A model generated the notes under the pieces. That model made no database searches. It had not been told where the DNA came from and was given only the letters and a program-made list of their open reading frames with translations. A stretch of 64,000 nucleotides of DNA from JAEVLT01 sp044598425 (GTDB lineage: Bacteria > Bacillota > Bacilli > Bacillales > Cytobacillaceae), in the NCBI GenBank assembly GCA_044598425.1, contig CP172536.1, positions 1,302,001-1,366,000 of the forward strand. Direction: 5' to 3'. The position numbers were made by a program, and so were the translations under genes. Shown here one piece after another: positions 1-8,163 of the stretch; position 1 is the stretch's first letter; each line of letters starts with the position of its first letter.

Positions 1-729
1 CGTGAAGAATATTTACTCTCCTTTGACGGGGCGAAGGAACAATTTCCTTTGCAGATACCGGTTGAAGAAGCGCGCAAAAAAGTGAAATTAATTAAGCTGG
101 CCATTGATGAGCTTGGCAGTGTCAACCTTGGGGCGATTGAAGAATATGAACGTATTTCCGAACGATACGATTTTCTTCTTGAGCAAAAAACAGATCTGCA
201 AGAAGCAAAGGATACGCTTTTTGAAGTGATTGACGAAATGGACGCAGAAATGAAAAAGCGGTTCGAGCAGACCTTTCGCGGGATCCGTTCCCATTTTGAA
301 CCCGTATTCCGCGCCTTATTTGGCGGCGGCCGCGCGGATTTGCAGCTGACAAACCCGGAGGATTTATTAAATACCGGTGTTGAAATCGTTGCCCAGCCGC
401 CGGGAAAGAAACTGCAAAATTTAGGGCTGCTCTCAGGCGGGGAGCGGGCCTTAACTGCGATTGCCTTGCTCTTTTCCATATTAAAAGTCCGCCCAGTCCC
501 TTTTTGTATTTTAGATGAAGTGGAAGCGGCACTTGACGAAGCCAATGTGTTCCGTTTCAGCCAATACTTAAAACGGTATAGCTTAGAAACGCAGTTTATT
601 GTCATTACACATCGAAAAGGTACAATGGAAGAAGCGGACGTATTGTATGGGGTTACGATGCAAGAATCTGGCGTCTCCAAACTGGTATCCGTCCGTTTGG
701 AAGATACAAAGGAACTGGTTGAATCTTAA
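1..729 (+). CDS. smc: Chromosome condensation protein SMC, C-terminal part
   Basis: The reading frame is open from base 1, so only the last 242 residues are present; the rest lies upstream. SMC is the ATPase core of the SMC-ScpAB condensin that compacts and segregates the chromosome. The visible part holds the end of the coiled coil, then the C-terminal half of the ATPase head: the ABC signature LSGGERALTAIALL (near base 424), Walker B CILDEVEAALDE (near base 507) and the switch histidine in ITHRKGTM (near base 604). It is followed 16 bp later by ftsY, the usual Bacillus order. Identification is secure. Confidence 0.97.
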   Translation, partial: REEYLLSFDGAKEQFPLQIPVEEARKKVKLIKLAIDELGSVNLGAIEEYERISERYDFLLEQKTDLQEAKDTLFEVIDEMDAEMKKRFEQTFRGIRSHFEPVFRALFGGGRADLQLTNPEDLLNTGVEIVAQPPGKKLQNLGLLSGGERALTAIALLFSILKVRPVPFCILDEVEAALDEANVFRFSQYLKRYSLETQFIVITHRKGTMEEADVLYGVTMQESGVSKLVSVRLEDTKELVES

Positions 730-745
730 TGAAGGATGTGAATCT

Positions 746-1735
746 ATGAGTTTTTTTAAGAAATTAAAAGATAAGATCACGAAGCAGACAGATGCGGTCA
801 CTGAGAAATTTAAAACAGGTTTAACGAAAACAAGAGATAATTTTTCAGGAAAAGTCAATGCGCTTGTCGCACGTTATCGCAAAGTGGATGAAGAATTTTT
901 TGAAGAACTGGAAGAAATATTGATCCAGGCAGATGTTGGTTTTGATACGGTTATGGAATTGATCGATGAATTAAAAAGGGAAGTCAAACTTCGTAATATT
1001 CAGGATCCGAAAGAAGTTCAAAGCGTTATTTCGGAAAAGCTTGTTGATATTTACAACAGCGGTGGTGATGAATCAACAGGTTTAAATATTCAGGAAAATG
1101 GTTTGACGGTTATTTTATTTGTCGGCGTAAATGGCGTTGGAAAAACAACGACGATTGGGAAGCTTGCCTATAAATTCAAAACAGAAGGCAAAACAGTTTT
1201 ACTGGCCGCTGGAGATACCTTCCGGGCTGGAGCAATTGAACAGCTGGAAGTTTGGGGTGAGCGTGCCGGTGTTGATGTCATTAAGCAAGGGGAGGGTTCG
1301 GATCCGGCAGCTGTCATGTTTGATGCGATTCAAGCGGCAAAATCACGGCAAGCAGACATTTTGATCTGTGATACTGCGGGACGGCTACAAAATAAAGTAA
1401 ACTTAATGAAAGAGCTGGAAAAAGTTAAGCGGGTGATTGAACGAGAAGTACCCGGGGCTCCGCATGAAGTCCTGCTTGTTCTCGATGCAACAACAGGTCA
1501 GAACGCCTTAATTCAGGCAAAAACATTTAAAGAAGCTACCAATGTCAACGGAATTGTTTTATCAAAACTGGACGGTACTGCTAAAGGCGGTATCGTGCTC
1601 GCGATTCGCAATGAATTGAAAATTCCGGTGAAATTTGTCGGACTTGGAGAAAAAATGGATGATCTCCAAGAATTTGATGCCGAAAAATATGTATATGGAC
1701 TGTTCGCCGACCAGGTAGAAGAAGCAACGGAATAG
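746..1735 (+). CDS. ftsY: Signal recognition particle receptor FtsY
   Basis: This 329-residue SRP GTPase is the membrane-associated receptor that docks the Ffh-ribosome complex for co-translational membrane insertion. The N-terminus is a short charged helix (MSFFKKLKDK), as in Gram-positive FtsY, followed by the NG domain. The P-loop GVNGVGKT is at residues 127-134, with DTAGR and TKLDG-type motifs (SKLDGTAKGG) downstream. The ATG at 746 is chosen because it follows GAAGGATG and gives the family N-terminus; the frame stays open upstream without a sensible start. It lies directly after smc, and a promoter follows it, so smc-ftsY and ylxM-ffh may be separate transcripts. Confidence 0.97.
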   Translation: MSFFKKLKDKITKQTDAVTEKFKTGLTKTRDNFSGKVNALVARYRKVDEEFFEELEEILIQADVGFDTVMELIDELKREVKLRNIQDPKEVQSVISEKLVDIYNSGGDESTGLNIQENGLTVILFVGVNGVGKTTTIGKLAYKFKTEGKTVLLAAGDTFRAGAIEQLEVWGERAGVDVIKQGEGSDPAAVMFDAIQAAKSRQADILICDTAGRLQNKVNLMKELEKVKRVIEREVPGAPHEVLLVLDATTGQNALIQAKTFKEATNVNGIVLSKLDGTAKGGIVLAIRNELKIPVKFVGLGEKMDDLQEFDAEKYVYGLFADQVEEATE

Positions 1736-1766
1736 ACTGTTCCAATAAACATGTAAAGATATTATC

Positions 1767-1795
1767 TTGACAGATGATCTTGAGCTGTGTACACT
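1767..1795 (+). promoter_or_regulatory. Sigma-A type promoter for ylxM-ffh
   Basis: A perfect -35 TTGACA (1767-1772) and a -10 TACACT (1790-1795) are separated by exactly 17 bp in the ftsY-ylxM gap. The -10 lies about 40 bp before the ylxM start. This is read from sequence only; no start site has been measured. Confidence 0.65.
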
Positions 1796-1835
1796 ACATT
1801 TGTAAAGGCTTTTCACTTAACAAGGGGGGATAAGC

Positions 1836-2168
1836 ATGCTTGAAAAAACAACGAGAATGAACTACCTGTATGATTTTTACTATTCGTTGTTAACCCCAAA
1901 GCAGCAGAGCTATATGTCTCTCTATTATTTAGATGATTATTCACTTGGTGAAATTGCGGAAGAATACGATATTAGTCGCCAGGCGGTGTACGATAATATC
2001 AAACGCACAGAAGCAATGCTCGAGGAATATGAGGAAAAGCTGTTATTATTTCATAAATTTCAAGAGCGCAGCAAGCTTTTAGCACGAGCAAAAGAATTGC
2101 TGAATGAGAATTCCCCTGCTAAGCAAGCTTTATTGGAAGTTATTGTCGAGCTTGAGAAATTAGATTAG
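1836..2168 (+). CDS. ylxM: SRP-associated HTH protein YlxM
   Basis: A 110-residue member of the YlxM/p13 family, found next to ffh in Firmicutes. A sigma-70 region 4-like helix-turn-helix is visible around residues 31-55 (LDDYSLGEIAEEYDISRQAV), followed by a helical, acidic tail. Family studies describe a role in modulating SRP GTPase activity rather than classical transcription control; that is knowledge of homologues. The SD AAGGGGGG stands at 1821-1828 and ffh begins 12 bp downstream, which supports co-expression. Confidence 0.93.
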   Translation: MLEKTTRMNYLYDFYYSLLTPKQQSYMSLYYLDDYSLGEIAEEYDISRQAVYDNIKRTEAMLEEYEEKLLLFHKFQERSKLLARAKELLNENSPAKQALLEVIVELEKLD

Positions 2169-2180
2169 GAGGCGGCATGC

Positions 2181-3533
2181 ATGGCATTTGAAGGTTTAGC
2201 CGACCGACTGCAAAGTACAATTCAAAAGATCCGCGGCAAAGGGAAAGTGAACGAATCAGACGTTAAAGAAATGATGAGGGAAGTGCGGCTTGCCCTTTTA
2301 GAAGCCGATGTAAACTTTAAAGTTGTAAAAGATTTTGTAAAAAAAGTAAGTGATCGGGCTATTGGGCAAGAAGTGTTAAAAAGCTTAACACCCGGCCAGC
2401 AAGTGATTAAAATTGTCAATGAAGAATTGACAGCACTGATGGGCGGCGAACAAAGCAAAATTGCGGTGTCCAGCCGGCCGCCAACTGTTATTATGATGGT
2501 TGGACTGCAGGGGGCAGGGAAAACAACGACTACCGGGAAGCTGGCAAACTTGCTGCGTAAAAAGTACAATCGCAGCCCACTGCTTGTAGCCGCCGATATT
2601 TACCGTCCGGCTGCGATCAAACAGCTGGAGACGCTAGGAAAACAATTAAACATGCCTGTTTTCTCCTTAGGCGATCAGGTGAGCCCAGTTGAAATCGCGA
2701 AACAAGCGATCGCCAAGGCTAAGGATGATCATAACGATTATGTCTTAATTGATACCGCTGGCCGTCTTCACGTGGATGAAGCGCTGATGAATGAGCTGAA
2801 GGAGATCAAGGAGCTGACAAAGCCTGATGAAATTTTCCTTGTTGTCGATGCGATGACGGGGCAGGATGCTGTTAATGTTGCTCAAAGCTTCAACGAGCAG
2901 CTTGGCCTTACGGGTGTTGTTTTAACGAAGCTGGATGGCGATACCCGCGGCGGTGCGGCATTGTCCATACGTGCCGTAACAGAAAAGCCGATCAAGTTTG
3001 TCGGTCTCGGTGAAAAAATGGATGCAATTGAACCTTTTCATCCGGAGAGAATGGCATCAAGGATTCTCGGTATGGGCGACGTCCTGACTTTAATTGAAAA
3101 AGCACAGGCAAGTGTGGATGAGGAAAAGGCAAAAGAGCTGGAACAAAAAATGCGGACGGCGACGTTTACGCTCGATGATTTTCTCGATCAGCTCGGTCAA
3201 GTCCGCAATCTCGGACCGCTTGATGAACTTTTAAAAATGATGCCAGGTGCGAATAAAATCAAAGGTTTGAATAATATTCAAATTGACGAGAAGCAAATTG
3301 CCCATGTTGAAGCAATCATTCGTTCGATGACAAAAGAAGAGAAGACCCACCCGGAAATCATCAATTCCAATCGCAAACGGCGAATTGCCAAAGGAAGCGG
3401 AAGAACAGTTCCGGAGGTAAACCGCCTGTTGAAGCAATTTGAAGATATGAAGAAGATGATGAAGCAAATGGCGGGCTTGCAGCAAAAAGGAAAGAAAAAA
3501 GGCGGTTTTAAATTCCCATTTAAGCCTTTTTAA
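2181..3533 (+). CDS. ffh: Signal recognition particle protein Ffh
   Basis: The 450-residue GTPase subunit of the signal recognition particle, which binds 4.5S/6S RNA and signal peptides and partners with FtsY. The order is an N-terminal helical bundle, then a G domain with P-loop GLQGAGKT at residues 108-115, DTAGR and TKLDGD motifs, then the methionine-rich M domain ending MMKQMAG and a basic GKKKGG tail. The SD AGGAGGCGG precedes the ATG. The gene is coupled to ylxM upstream and followed by a separate rpsP promoter. Confidence 0.98.
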   Translation: MAFEGLADRLQSTIQKIRGKGKVNESDVKEMMREVRLALLEADVNFKVVKDFVKKVSDRAIGQEVLKSLTPGQQVIKIVNEELTALMGGEQSKIAVSSRPPTVIMMVGLQGAGKTTTTGKLANLLRKKYNRSPLLVAADIYRPAAIKQLETLGKQLNMPVFSLGDQVSPVEIAKQAIAKAKDDHNDYVLIDTAGRLHVDEALMNELKEIKELTKPDEIFLVVDAMTGQDAVNVAQSFNEQLGLTGVVLTKLDGDTRGGAALSIRAVTEKPIKFVGLGEKMDAIEPFHPERMASRILGMGDVLTLIEKAQASVDEEKAKELEQKMRTATFTLDDFLDQLGQVRNLGPLDELLKMMPGANKIKGLNNIQIDEKQIAHVEAIIRSMTKEEKTHPEIINSNRKRRIAKGSGRTVPEVNRLLKQFEDMKKMMKQMAGLQQKGKKKGGFKFPFKPF

Positions 3534-3565
3534 GTAAAGATTTGCAGTATGTAAAGCGAAAAGAC

Positions 3566-3594
3566 TTTACAAACGGTTTATTAATTGGTATTAT
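3566..3594 (+). promoter_or_regulatory. Sigma-A type promoter for rpsP
   Basis: TTTACA (3566-3571) and TATTAT (3589-3594) are 17 bp apart, and the TG at 3586-3587 gives an extended -10. The element lies 40 bp upstream of the rpsP start and implies independent transcription of the ribosomal gene. Confidence 0.6.
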
Positions 3595-3633
3595 ACTATC
3601 TTGTGTGAAACTATTCGGAGGTGCTTGTTTAAA

Positions 3634-3906
3634 ATGGCAGTAAAAATTCGTTTAAAACGTATGGGAGCTAAAAAATCTCCTTTTTATCGTATTGTAGTAG
3701 CAGATTCTCGTTCTCCGCGCGATGGACGTTTCATTGAAACAGTAGGAACGTACAATCCGGTTGCAAAGCCAGCCGCTTTGGAAATCAACGAAGAACTTGC
3801 ACTGAAATGGCTGCAAAACGGTGCAAAACCATCTGACACTGTTCGCAACCTTTTCTCTAGCCAAGGTATCATGGAAAAATTCCATAATGCAAAACTAGGT
3901 AAGTAA
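3634..3906 (+). CDS. rpsP: Small-subunit ribosomal protein S16
   Basis: A 90-residue protein that binds 16S rRNA early in 30S assembly. The N-terminus MAVKIRLKRMGAKKSPFYR is the S16 signature and the length equals that of Bacillus S16. The ATG at 3634 is chosen over an in-frame upstream TTG because it follows the SD CGGAGGTG and begins the conserved sequence. khpA follows 11 bp downstream and shares a terminator, so the two form an operon. Confidence 0.98.
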   Translation: MAVKIRLKRMGAKKSPFYRIVVADSRSPRDGRFIETVGTYNPVAKPAALEINEELALKWLQNGAKPSDTVRNLFSSQGIMEKFHNAKLGK

Positions 3907-3917
3907 ACCAAGCGATT

Positions 3918-4148
3918 ATGAAAGATTTAATCGAAACGATTGTTAAGCCCCTCGTTGACTTTCCGGAGGACGTTCATGTAAAAGCGGTGGAAGAAGACGG
4001 GCGCGTAACCTATCAGCTTTCTGTCAACAAGACGGACATGGGAAAAGTAATTGGAAAGCAGGGGCGCGTTGCAAAAGCGATACGGACTGTTGTCTATGCA
4101 GCAGGATCATCACAACACAAAAAGATTTTTCTTGAAATCGGTGAATAG
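3918..4148 (+). CDS. khpA: KH-domain RNA-binding protein KhpA (YlqC)
   Basis: A 76-residue protein consisting of a single KH domain with the GxxG loop in GKVIGKQGRVAKAIRT (about residues 41-56). Homologues pair with KhpB/Jag and bind many transcripts, with effects on cell elongation in streptococci; function here is inferred from that family. No strong SD is visible, and the short 11-bp gap after rpsP suggests translational coupling. A perfect 12-bp terminator hairpin follows. Confidence 0.95.
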   Translation: MKDLIETIVKPLVDFPEDVHVKAVEEDGRVTYQLSVNKTDMGKVIGKQGRVAKAIRTVVYAAGSSQHKKIFLEIGE

Positions 4149-4166
4149 CTTTTTGCATCTAGATAT

Positions 4167-4197
4167 AAAAAGGGAGGGATAAAACCCTCCCTTTTTG
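4167..4197 (+). terminator. Rho-independent terminator after rpsP-khpA
   Basis: A perfect 12-bp inverted repeat (4167-4178 with 4185-4196, G+C-rich GGGAGGG core, 6-nt loop) runs into a T tract. It closes the rpsP-khpA unit. Confidence 0.9.
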
Positions 4198-4270
4198 CTA
4201 ACTTCTTTTTTGTGGAATCTTGAATCAAAAGCAGGAATTTTTCGTAATTGAGGGAGGCGCTAGAAAGGCA

Positions 4271-4657
4271 ATGCAAATACTTAAAACAGTTGTGGTGAAA
4301 CAAATTTTAACAGAGGCAAGCAAGCAGAAACTGCTGGAAAAATACTTTGCCAGAAGGCTGCAGCTGCAAAAAGAAGTTGACCAATTGCAGTTTGAGTTAA
4401 AGCGGTTTGAGAAGACAAAGAAATTCCAGCCAAGCGCCTTGAAGAAGCATTTTGAAAAAGAAATGAAAATGCGCCAGGAAAAAGATAAGCTTTTAGAGTT
4501 TCAAATTGAACAATTACATATGCTACCAATAGGCAGTGAATTGAAGGAGAAAGAGGTCAAAGCACTTGTTGACGTGCAAGTAGGCGATCGTTGGGACGAG
4601 CAGATGGGCCAGGTTTCGATTATCATTAAGGATGGCGTCATTGAGGAAATACGGTAG
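4271..4657 (+). CDS. ylqD: YlqD family coiled-coil protein, function unknown
   Basis: A 128-residue protein matching B. subtilis YlqD in position and length. The middle (about residues 25-90) is rich in Lys, Glu, Leu and Gln in a coiled-coil pattern, followed by a short beta-like C-terminus (VQVGDRWDE...IIIKDGVIEEI). I know no established function. The ATG at 4271 is preferred over a TTG at 4220: AGGGAGG at 4251-4257 and AGAAAGG at 4262-4268 precede it, and it gives the family length. It stands between the khpA terminator and rimM, 14 bp away. Confidence 0.85.
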   Translation: MQILKTVVVKQILTEASKQKLLEKYFARRLQLQKEVDQLQFELKRFEKTKKFQPSALKKHFEKEMKMRQEKDKLLEFQIEQLHMLPIGSELKEKEVKALVDVQVGDRWDEQMGQVSIIIKDGVIEEIR

Positions 4658-4671
4658 AGGTGATGGAATAA

Positions 4672-5190
4672 ATGGAAAAATGGTTTAATGTTGGTAAAAT
4701 TGTCAACACACAAGGAATTAAGGGAGAGGTGCGGGTGATTTCCACGACTGATTTTCCAGAGGAACGCTACAAGGCTGGAAATCAGTTAATGCTTTTTTTG
4801 CCAAATGACAAAACCCCAATTGAACTAACAGTCAAAAGCCATCGTAAACATAAAAATTTTGATTTGCTGCTGTTTGAAGGGTATGAAAATATTAATGATG
4901 TGGAAAAATTCCGCAATGGCATCCTTAAAGTCTCCGAATCTCAGCTAAGTGACCTGGAAGAAGGCGAATTTTATTTTCATGAAATTATCGGGTGTCTTGT
5001 TTTTACAAAAGATGGTGTTGAAATAGGGAAAATAACCGAAATTCTTACACCCGGAGCCAATGATGTATGGGTTGTGAAAGGAAAGAACGGCAAAGAACAT
5101 TTGATTCCTTATATTGATGACGTTGTCAAGAAAGTTGATATTAAAGAAAAAATCATTCTCATTGACCCGATGGAAGGGCTACTGTCATGA
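4672..5190 (+). CDS. rimM: Ribosome maturation factor RimM
   Basis: A 172-residue 16S rRNA processing factor that binds S19 and helps 30S head maturation. The N-terminal half carries the RimM motif VGKIVNTQGIKGEVRV (residues 6-21) and the C-terminal half is the PRC barrel (FHEIIGCLVFTKDG...LIPYIDDVVKKVD). It overlaps trmD by 4 bp, which gives translational coupling of two RNA-maturation functions. Confidence 0.97.
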   Translation: MEKWFNVGKIVNTQGIKGEVRVISTTDFPEERYKAGNQLMLFLPNDKTPIELTVKSHRKHKNFDLLLFEGYENINDVEKFRNGILKVSESQLSDLEEGEFYFHEIIGCLVFTKDGVEIGKITEILTPGANDVWVVKGKNGKEHLIPYIDDVVKKVDIKEKIILIDPMEGLLS

Positions 5191-5930
5191 TGAACATTGA
5201 TGTGCTCACCCTTTTTCCGGAAATGTTTACAGGTGTTTTGGGTGAATCCATTCTAGGTAAGGCAGCCGAAAAATCTGCTGTACACTATAATGTGGTGAAT
5301 TTTCGCGAGTTTGCCGCTAACAAACACCAAACTGTTGATGATTATCCATACGGGGGAGGGGCAGGCATGGTTTTAAAACCACAGCCGATTTTTGATGCTG
5401 TTGGCGCATTAAAAGAGAATGCAAAAAGCACAAGCCCTCGTGTCATTTTGCTTTGCCCGCAGGGGGAACGATATACGCAAAAAAAAGCCGAGGAATTAGC
5501 AAAAGAAAAACATCTTATTTTTATTTGCGGACATTATGAGGGCTACGACGAAAGGATCCGGACTCATCTTGTCACAGATGAAATCTCAATTGGTGATTAT
5601 GTACTTACTGGCGGGGAATTAGCGGCAATGGTCGTGATTGATAGTGTTGTCCGCCTCTTGCCAGAGGTTTTAGGCAATGCTGAATCCCATCAGCAAGATT
5701 CCTATAGTACGGGCTTGCTGGAACATCCCCATTATACAAGACCTGCTGATTTCCGGGGATTGAAAGTTCCGGAAACGCTTTTATCCGGAAACCACAAGCT
5801 AATTGAGGAATGGCGAATGAAAGAGTCTTTAAGGAGAACATTTTTACGGCGGCAGGATCTTCTTGAAAATATCGAGTTAACAGCAGAGCAGAAGAAGTGG
5901 CTGGCAGAATTAAAAAAAGAACTAGAGTAG
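5187..5930 (+). CDS. trmD: tRNA (guanine-37-N1)-methyltransferase TrmD
   Basis: A 247-residue SPOUT methyltransferase that makes m1G37 in tRNAs reading CNN codons and so prevents +1 frameshifting. The knot motif region is clear: ICGHYEGYDERI and SIGDYVLTGGELAA supply the S-adenosylmethionine pocket. Two adjacent ATG codons (5187 and 5190) are possible; the first overlaps the rimM stop. rplS follows after a promoter-bearing gap. Confidence 0.97.
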   Translation: MMNIDVLTLFPEMFTGVLGESILGKAAEKSAVHYNVVNFREFAANKHQTVDDYPYGGGAGMVLKPQPIFDAVGALKENAKSTSPRVILLCPQGERYTQKKAEELAKEKHLIFICGHYEGYDERIRTHLVTDEISIGDYVLTGGELAAMVVIDSVVRLLPEVLGNAESHQQDSYSTGLLEHPHYTRPADFRGLKVPETLLSGNHKLIEEWRMKESLRRTFLRRQDLLENIELTAEQKKWLAELKKELE

Positions 5931-5933
5931 TTA

Positions 5934-5962
5934 TTGCAGCGGGTCTTTCTTTATGTTATGAT
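5934..5962 (+). promoter_or_regulatory. Sigma-A type promoter for rplS
   Basis: TTGCAG (5934-5939) and TATGAT (5957-5962) are 17 bp apart, and TG at 5954-5955 gives an extended -10. The site follows the trmD stop directly and would start a roughly 100-nt leader ahead of rplS. Confidence 0.65.
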
Positions 5963-5969
5963 ATTTCTT

Positions 5970-6066
5970 GTGACTTGAGCTCGAACTAGTTTAAGTCTGA
6001 TAACGATGTTCCGCTGCCGTGTAAACAACAGTGAGGTAAGAGCATCTGTTGGAAGGAGTTGAAAAC
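5970..6066 (+). promoter_or_regulatory. Probable L19 autoregulatory mRNA leader
   Basis: The rplS leader contains a 6-bp stem CAACAG (6026-6031) with CTGTTG (6046-6051), whose 3' arm abuts the SD AAGGAG (6053-6058). L19 leader elements have been described upstream of rplS in Bacilli. I infer this from position and the stem next to the SD; I have not matched the full consensus. Confidence 0.5.
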
Positions 6067-6067
6067 G

Positions 6068-6412
6068 ATGCATAAAATTATTGAAGAAATCACAAAAGAA
6101 CAACTTCGCTCTGATCTTCCTGCGTTCCGTCCTGGTGATACTGTGCGTGTTCACGTAAAAGTTATCGAGGGTACACGTGAGCGTATTCAGATTTTTGAAG
6201 GCGTTGTGATTAAGCGTCGTGGTGGTGGAATCAGCGAAACTTTCACAGTACGTAAAGTTTCTTATGGTGTAGGCGTTGAGCGTACATTCCCTGTTCACAC
6301 ACCAAAAATTGCGAAGCTTGAAGTAATCCGTCGCGGTAAAGTCCGCCGTGCGAAACTTTACTACCTGCGTAATTTACGTGGTAAAAAAGCTCGTATTAAA
6401 GAAATCCGCTAA
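6068..6412 (+). CDS. rplS: Large-subunit ribosomal protein L19
   Basis: A 114-residue 50S protein at the subunit interface. The conserved start MHKIIEEITKEQLRSDLP and the motif FEGVVIKRRGGGISETFTVR identify it. The ATG at 6068 lies 9 bp after AAGGAG; an in-frame TTG at 6059 overlaps that SD and is rejected. The gene has its own promoter and leader, and a hairpin terminator follows. Confidence 0.98.
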   Translation: MHKIIEEITKEQLRSDLPAFRPGDTVRVHVKVIEGTRERIQIFEGVVIKRRGGGISETFTVRKVSYGVGVERTFPVHTPKIAKLEVIRRGKVRRAKLYYLRNLRGKKARIKEIR

Positions 6413-6421
6413 TCTAAAAAC

Positions 6422-6449
6422 AAAAGAGCTTGCTCTGCAAGCTCTTTTT
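6422..6449 (+). terminator. Rho-independent terminator after rplS
   Basis: A perfect 12-bp stem (6422-6433 with 6437-6448), loop TCT, ends in a T tract 10 bp after the rplS stop. Confidence 0.92.
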
Positions 6450-6635
6450 GTGTACATATATTCTTTAATTTTTTCCATAATAAATATGTTCGGATATTCA
6501 ACTTGTTTCCGAAATGAAAACAAATTATTAAAGTTTGATTAAAAAGCTATTCCCATCGTGTTTAATCCTATGTTGTTATGTAAAATAGAAATAAACAGTG
6601 TATATATTTTTTTATGGAGATTGGTGGGGAACAGT

Positions 6636-7193
6636 ATGACAAAAAAGAAAAACGAACTTTGGGAATGGACAAAGGCATTATTGATTGCAGTTTTATTAGC
6701 AGGAGTGATCCGATACTTTCTTTTTGCTCCAATTGTTGTCGATGGGTTATCGATGATGCCTACATTACATGATCAAGACCGAATGATCGTCAATAAATTA
6801 AGCTATGAAATTGGGAAACCAAAAAGATTTGATATCATTGTTTTTCACGCTCCGGAAGGCAAGGACTATATCAAGAGGATAATCGGCTTGCCCGGCGACC
6901 GGATCGAATATAAAAATGATACTCTTTATGTTAATGGGAAGGCGTATAAAGAGCCTTATTTAGATGAATACAAAAAACAAGTGATAGATGGACCACTAAC
7001 CGATTCTTTCACCTTAAAAGAAAAAATCGGCCGAGACACGGTTCCGAAAGGTCAATTGTTTGTAATGGGGGATAACCGCCGCTTCAGCAAGGACAGTCGG
7101 CATATCGGAACGATTCCCTTAAGCAAAGTAATCGGTAAAACGAGCATTGTTTATTGGCCGTTAAAAGATGCGAGAATTGTAAAATTGAACTAG
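6636..7193 (+). CDS. lepB: Type I signal peptidase (SipS/LepB family)
   Basis: A 185-residue single-membrane-segment signal peptidase that removes signal peptides from secreted proteins at the outer face of the membrane. The transmembrane segment is at about residues 12-31, the catalytic serine in GLSMMP is Ser39 and the catalytic lysine in DYIKRIIGLPGD is Lys80; the late motif GDNRRFSKDSR is also present. The ATG at 6636 follows GGTGGGGA. B. subtilis has no signal peptidase gene at this point, but many other Bacillaceae do (recalled knowledge). The stop lies 18 bp before rbgA. Confidence 0.95.
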   Translation: MTKKKNELWEWTKALLIAVLLAGVIRYFLFAPIVVDGLSMMPTLHDQDRMIVNKLSYEIGKPKRFDIIVFHAPEGKDYIKRIIGLPGDRIEYKNDTLYVNGKAYKEPYLDEYKKQVIDGPLTDSFTLKEKIGRDTVPKGQLFVMGDNRRFSKDSRHIGTIPLSKVIGKTSIVYWPLKDARIVKLN

Positions 7194-7210
7194 GTTTGGA
7201 GGTGGCAGCT

Positions 7211-8071
7211 TTGACGATCCAATGGTTTCCGGGCCATATGGCCAAGGCTCGCAGAGAGGTCACGGAAAAGTTAAAGTTAGTTGACATAATATTTGAATTG
7301 GTGGACGCTAGAATTCCTTATTCATCAAGAAATCCAATGATCGATGAAATTGTTCAGCATAAACCGCGTCTTGTTCTGTTAAATAAAGCGGATATGGCCG
7401 ATACAGACGAAACAAAGAAATGGATTCGCTTTTTTGCTGCAAAAGGGATTACGGCATTGGCCATTAACGCCCAGGACGGTGAAGGATTGCGCGAAATTGT
7501 TCAGGTTTCGCATCACCTATTGAAAGAAAAATTTGACCGTTTAAAAGCAAAAGGCGTTAAGCCAAGAGCGATTCGCGCGATGATTATTGGTATTCCGAAT
7601 GTTGGGAAATCTACGCTGATTAATCGGCTAGCAAAAAAAAATATTGCTAAAACGGGGAACACCCCGGGAGTAACAAAGGCTCAGCAATGGATAAAAGTTG
7701 GCAAGGAGCTGGAACTTTTGGACACACCGGGGATTTTATGGCCTAAATTTGAAGATCAGCAAGTCGGCTTAAAACTTGCAGTTACCGGCGCAATTAAAGA
7801 TACAATTCTAAACTTGCAGGATCTGGCTGTTTATTCGTTAAGGTTTTTAGAAAGGGCCTATCCTGAGCGCCTGAAAGAGCGTTATGGGTTAGAAAAAATT
7901 CCGGAGGATATCGTGGAGCTTTTTGATCATATCGGCCGGCTAAGAGGCTGTTTAATGGGCGGAGGCGCTGTCGATTATGACAAAGTCGCTGAGTTGGTTG
8001 TCAGGGAAATACGATCAGAGAAATTTGGGCCGCTGACGTTTGAAAATCCGGAAGATTTTCATCCAATTTAA
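7211..8071 (+). CDS. rbgA: Ribosome biogenesis GTPase RbgA (YlqF)
   Basis: A 286-residue circularly permuted GTPase needed for late 50S assembly. The G4 motif LLNKADMAD comes before the P-loop GIPNVGKSTLINRLAKK, and the G3 DTPGI follows, which is the permuted order. The N-terminus TIQWFPGHMAKARRE is the family signature. The TTG at 7211 is chosen: it follows GGAGGTGG (7198-7205) at good spacing and gives the B. subtilis N-terminus; a GTG at 7202 sits inside the SD. A weak hairpin follows the gene. Confidence 0.96.
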   Translation: MTIQWFPGHMAKARREVTEKLKLVDIIFELVDARIPYSSRNPMIDEIVQHKPRLVLLNKADMADTDETKKWIRFFAAKGITALAINAQDGEGLREIVQVSHHLLKEKFDRLKAKGVKPRAIRAMIIGIPNVGKSTLINRLAKKNIAKTGNTPGVTKAQQWIKVGKELELLDTPGILWPKFEDQQVGLKLAVTGAIKDTILNLQDLAVYSLRFLERAYPERLKERYGLEKIPEDIVELFDHIGRLRGCLMGGGAVDYDKVAELVVREIRSEKFGPLTFENPEDFHPI

Positions 8072-8091
8072 GAGGTACATACTTGACTCAT

Positions 8092-8118
8092 TGCTCTCCG
8101 CACACGGGGAGCTTTATT
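8092..8118 (+). terminator. Possible weak terminator between rbgA and rnhB
   Basis: GCTCTCC (8092-8098) can pair with GGGGAGC (8105-8111), with one G-U pair, and a TTTATTATT run follows. The stem is short, so partial readthrough is likely. Confidence 0.45.
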
Positions 8119-8163
8119 ATTATAAAAAAATACCGATAAATATTAGAGCAGGTGAATGAGTGA

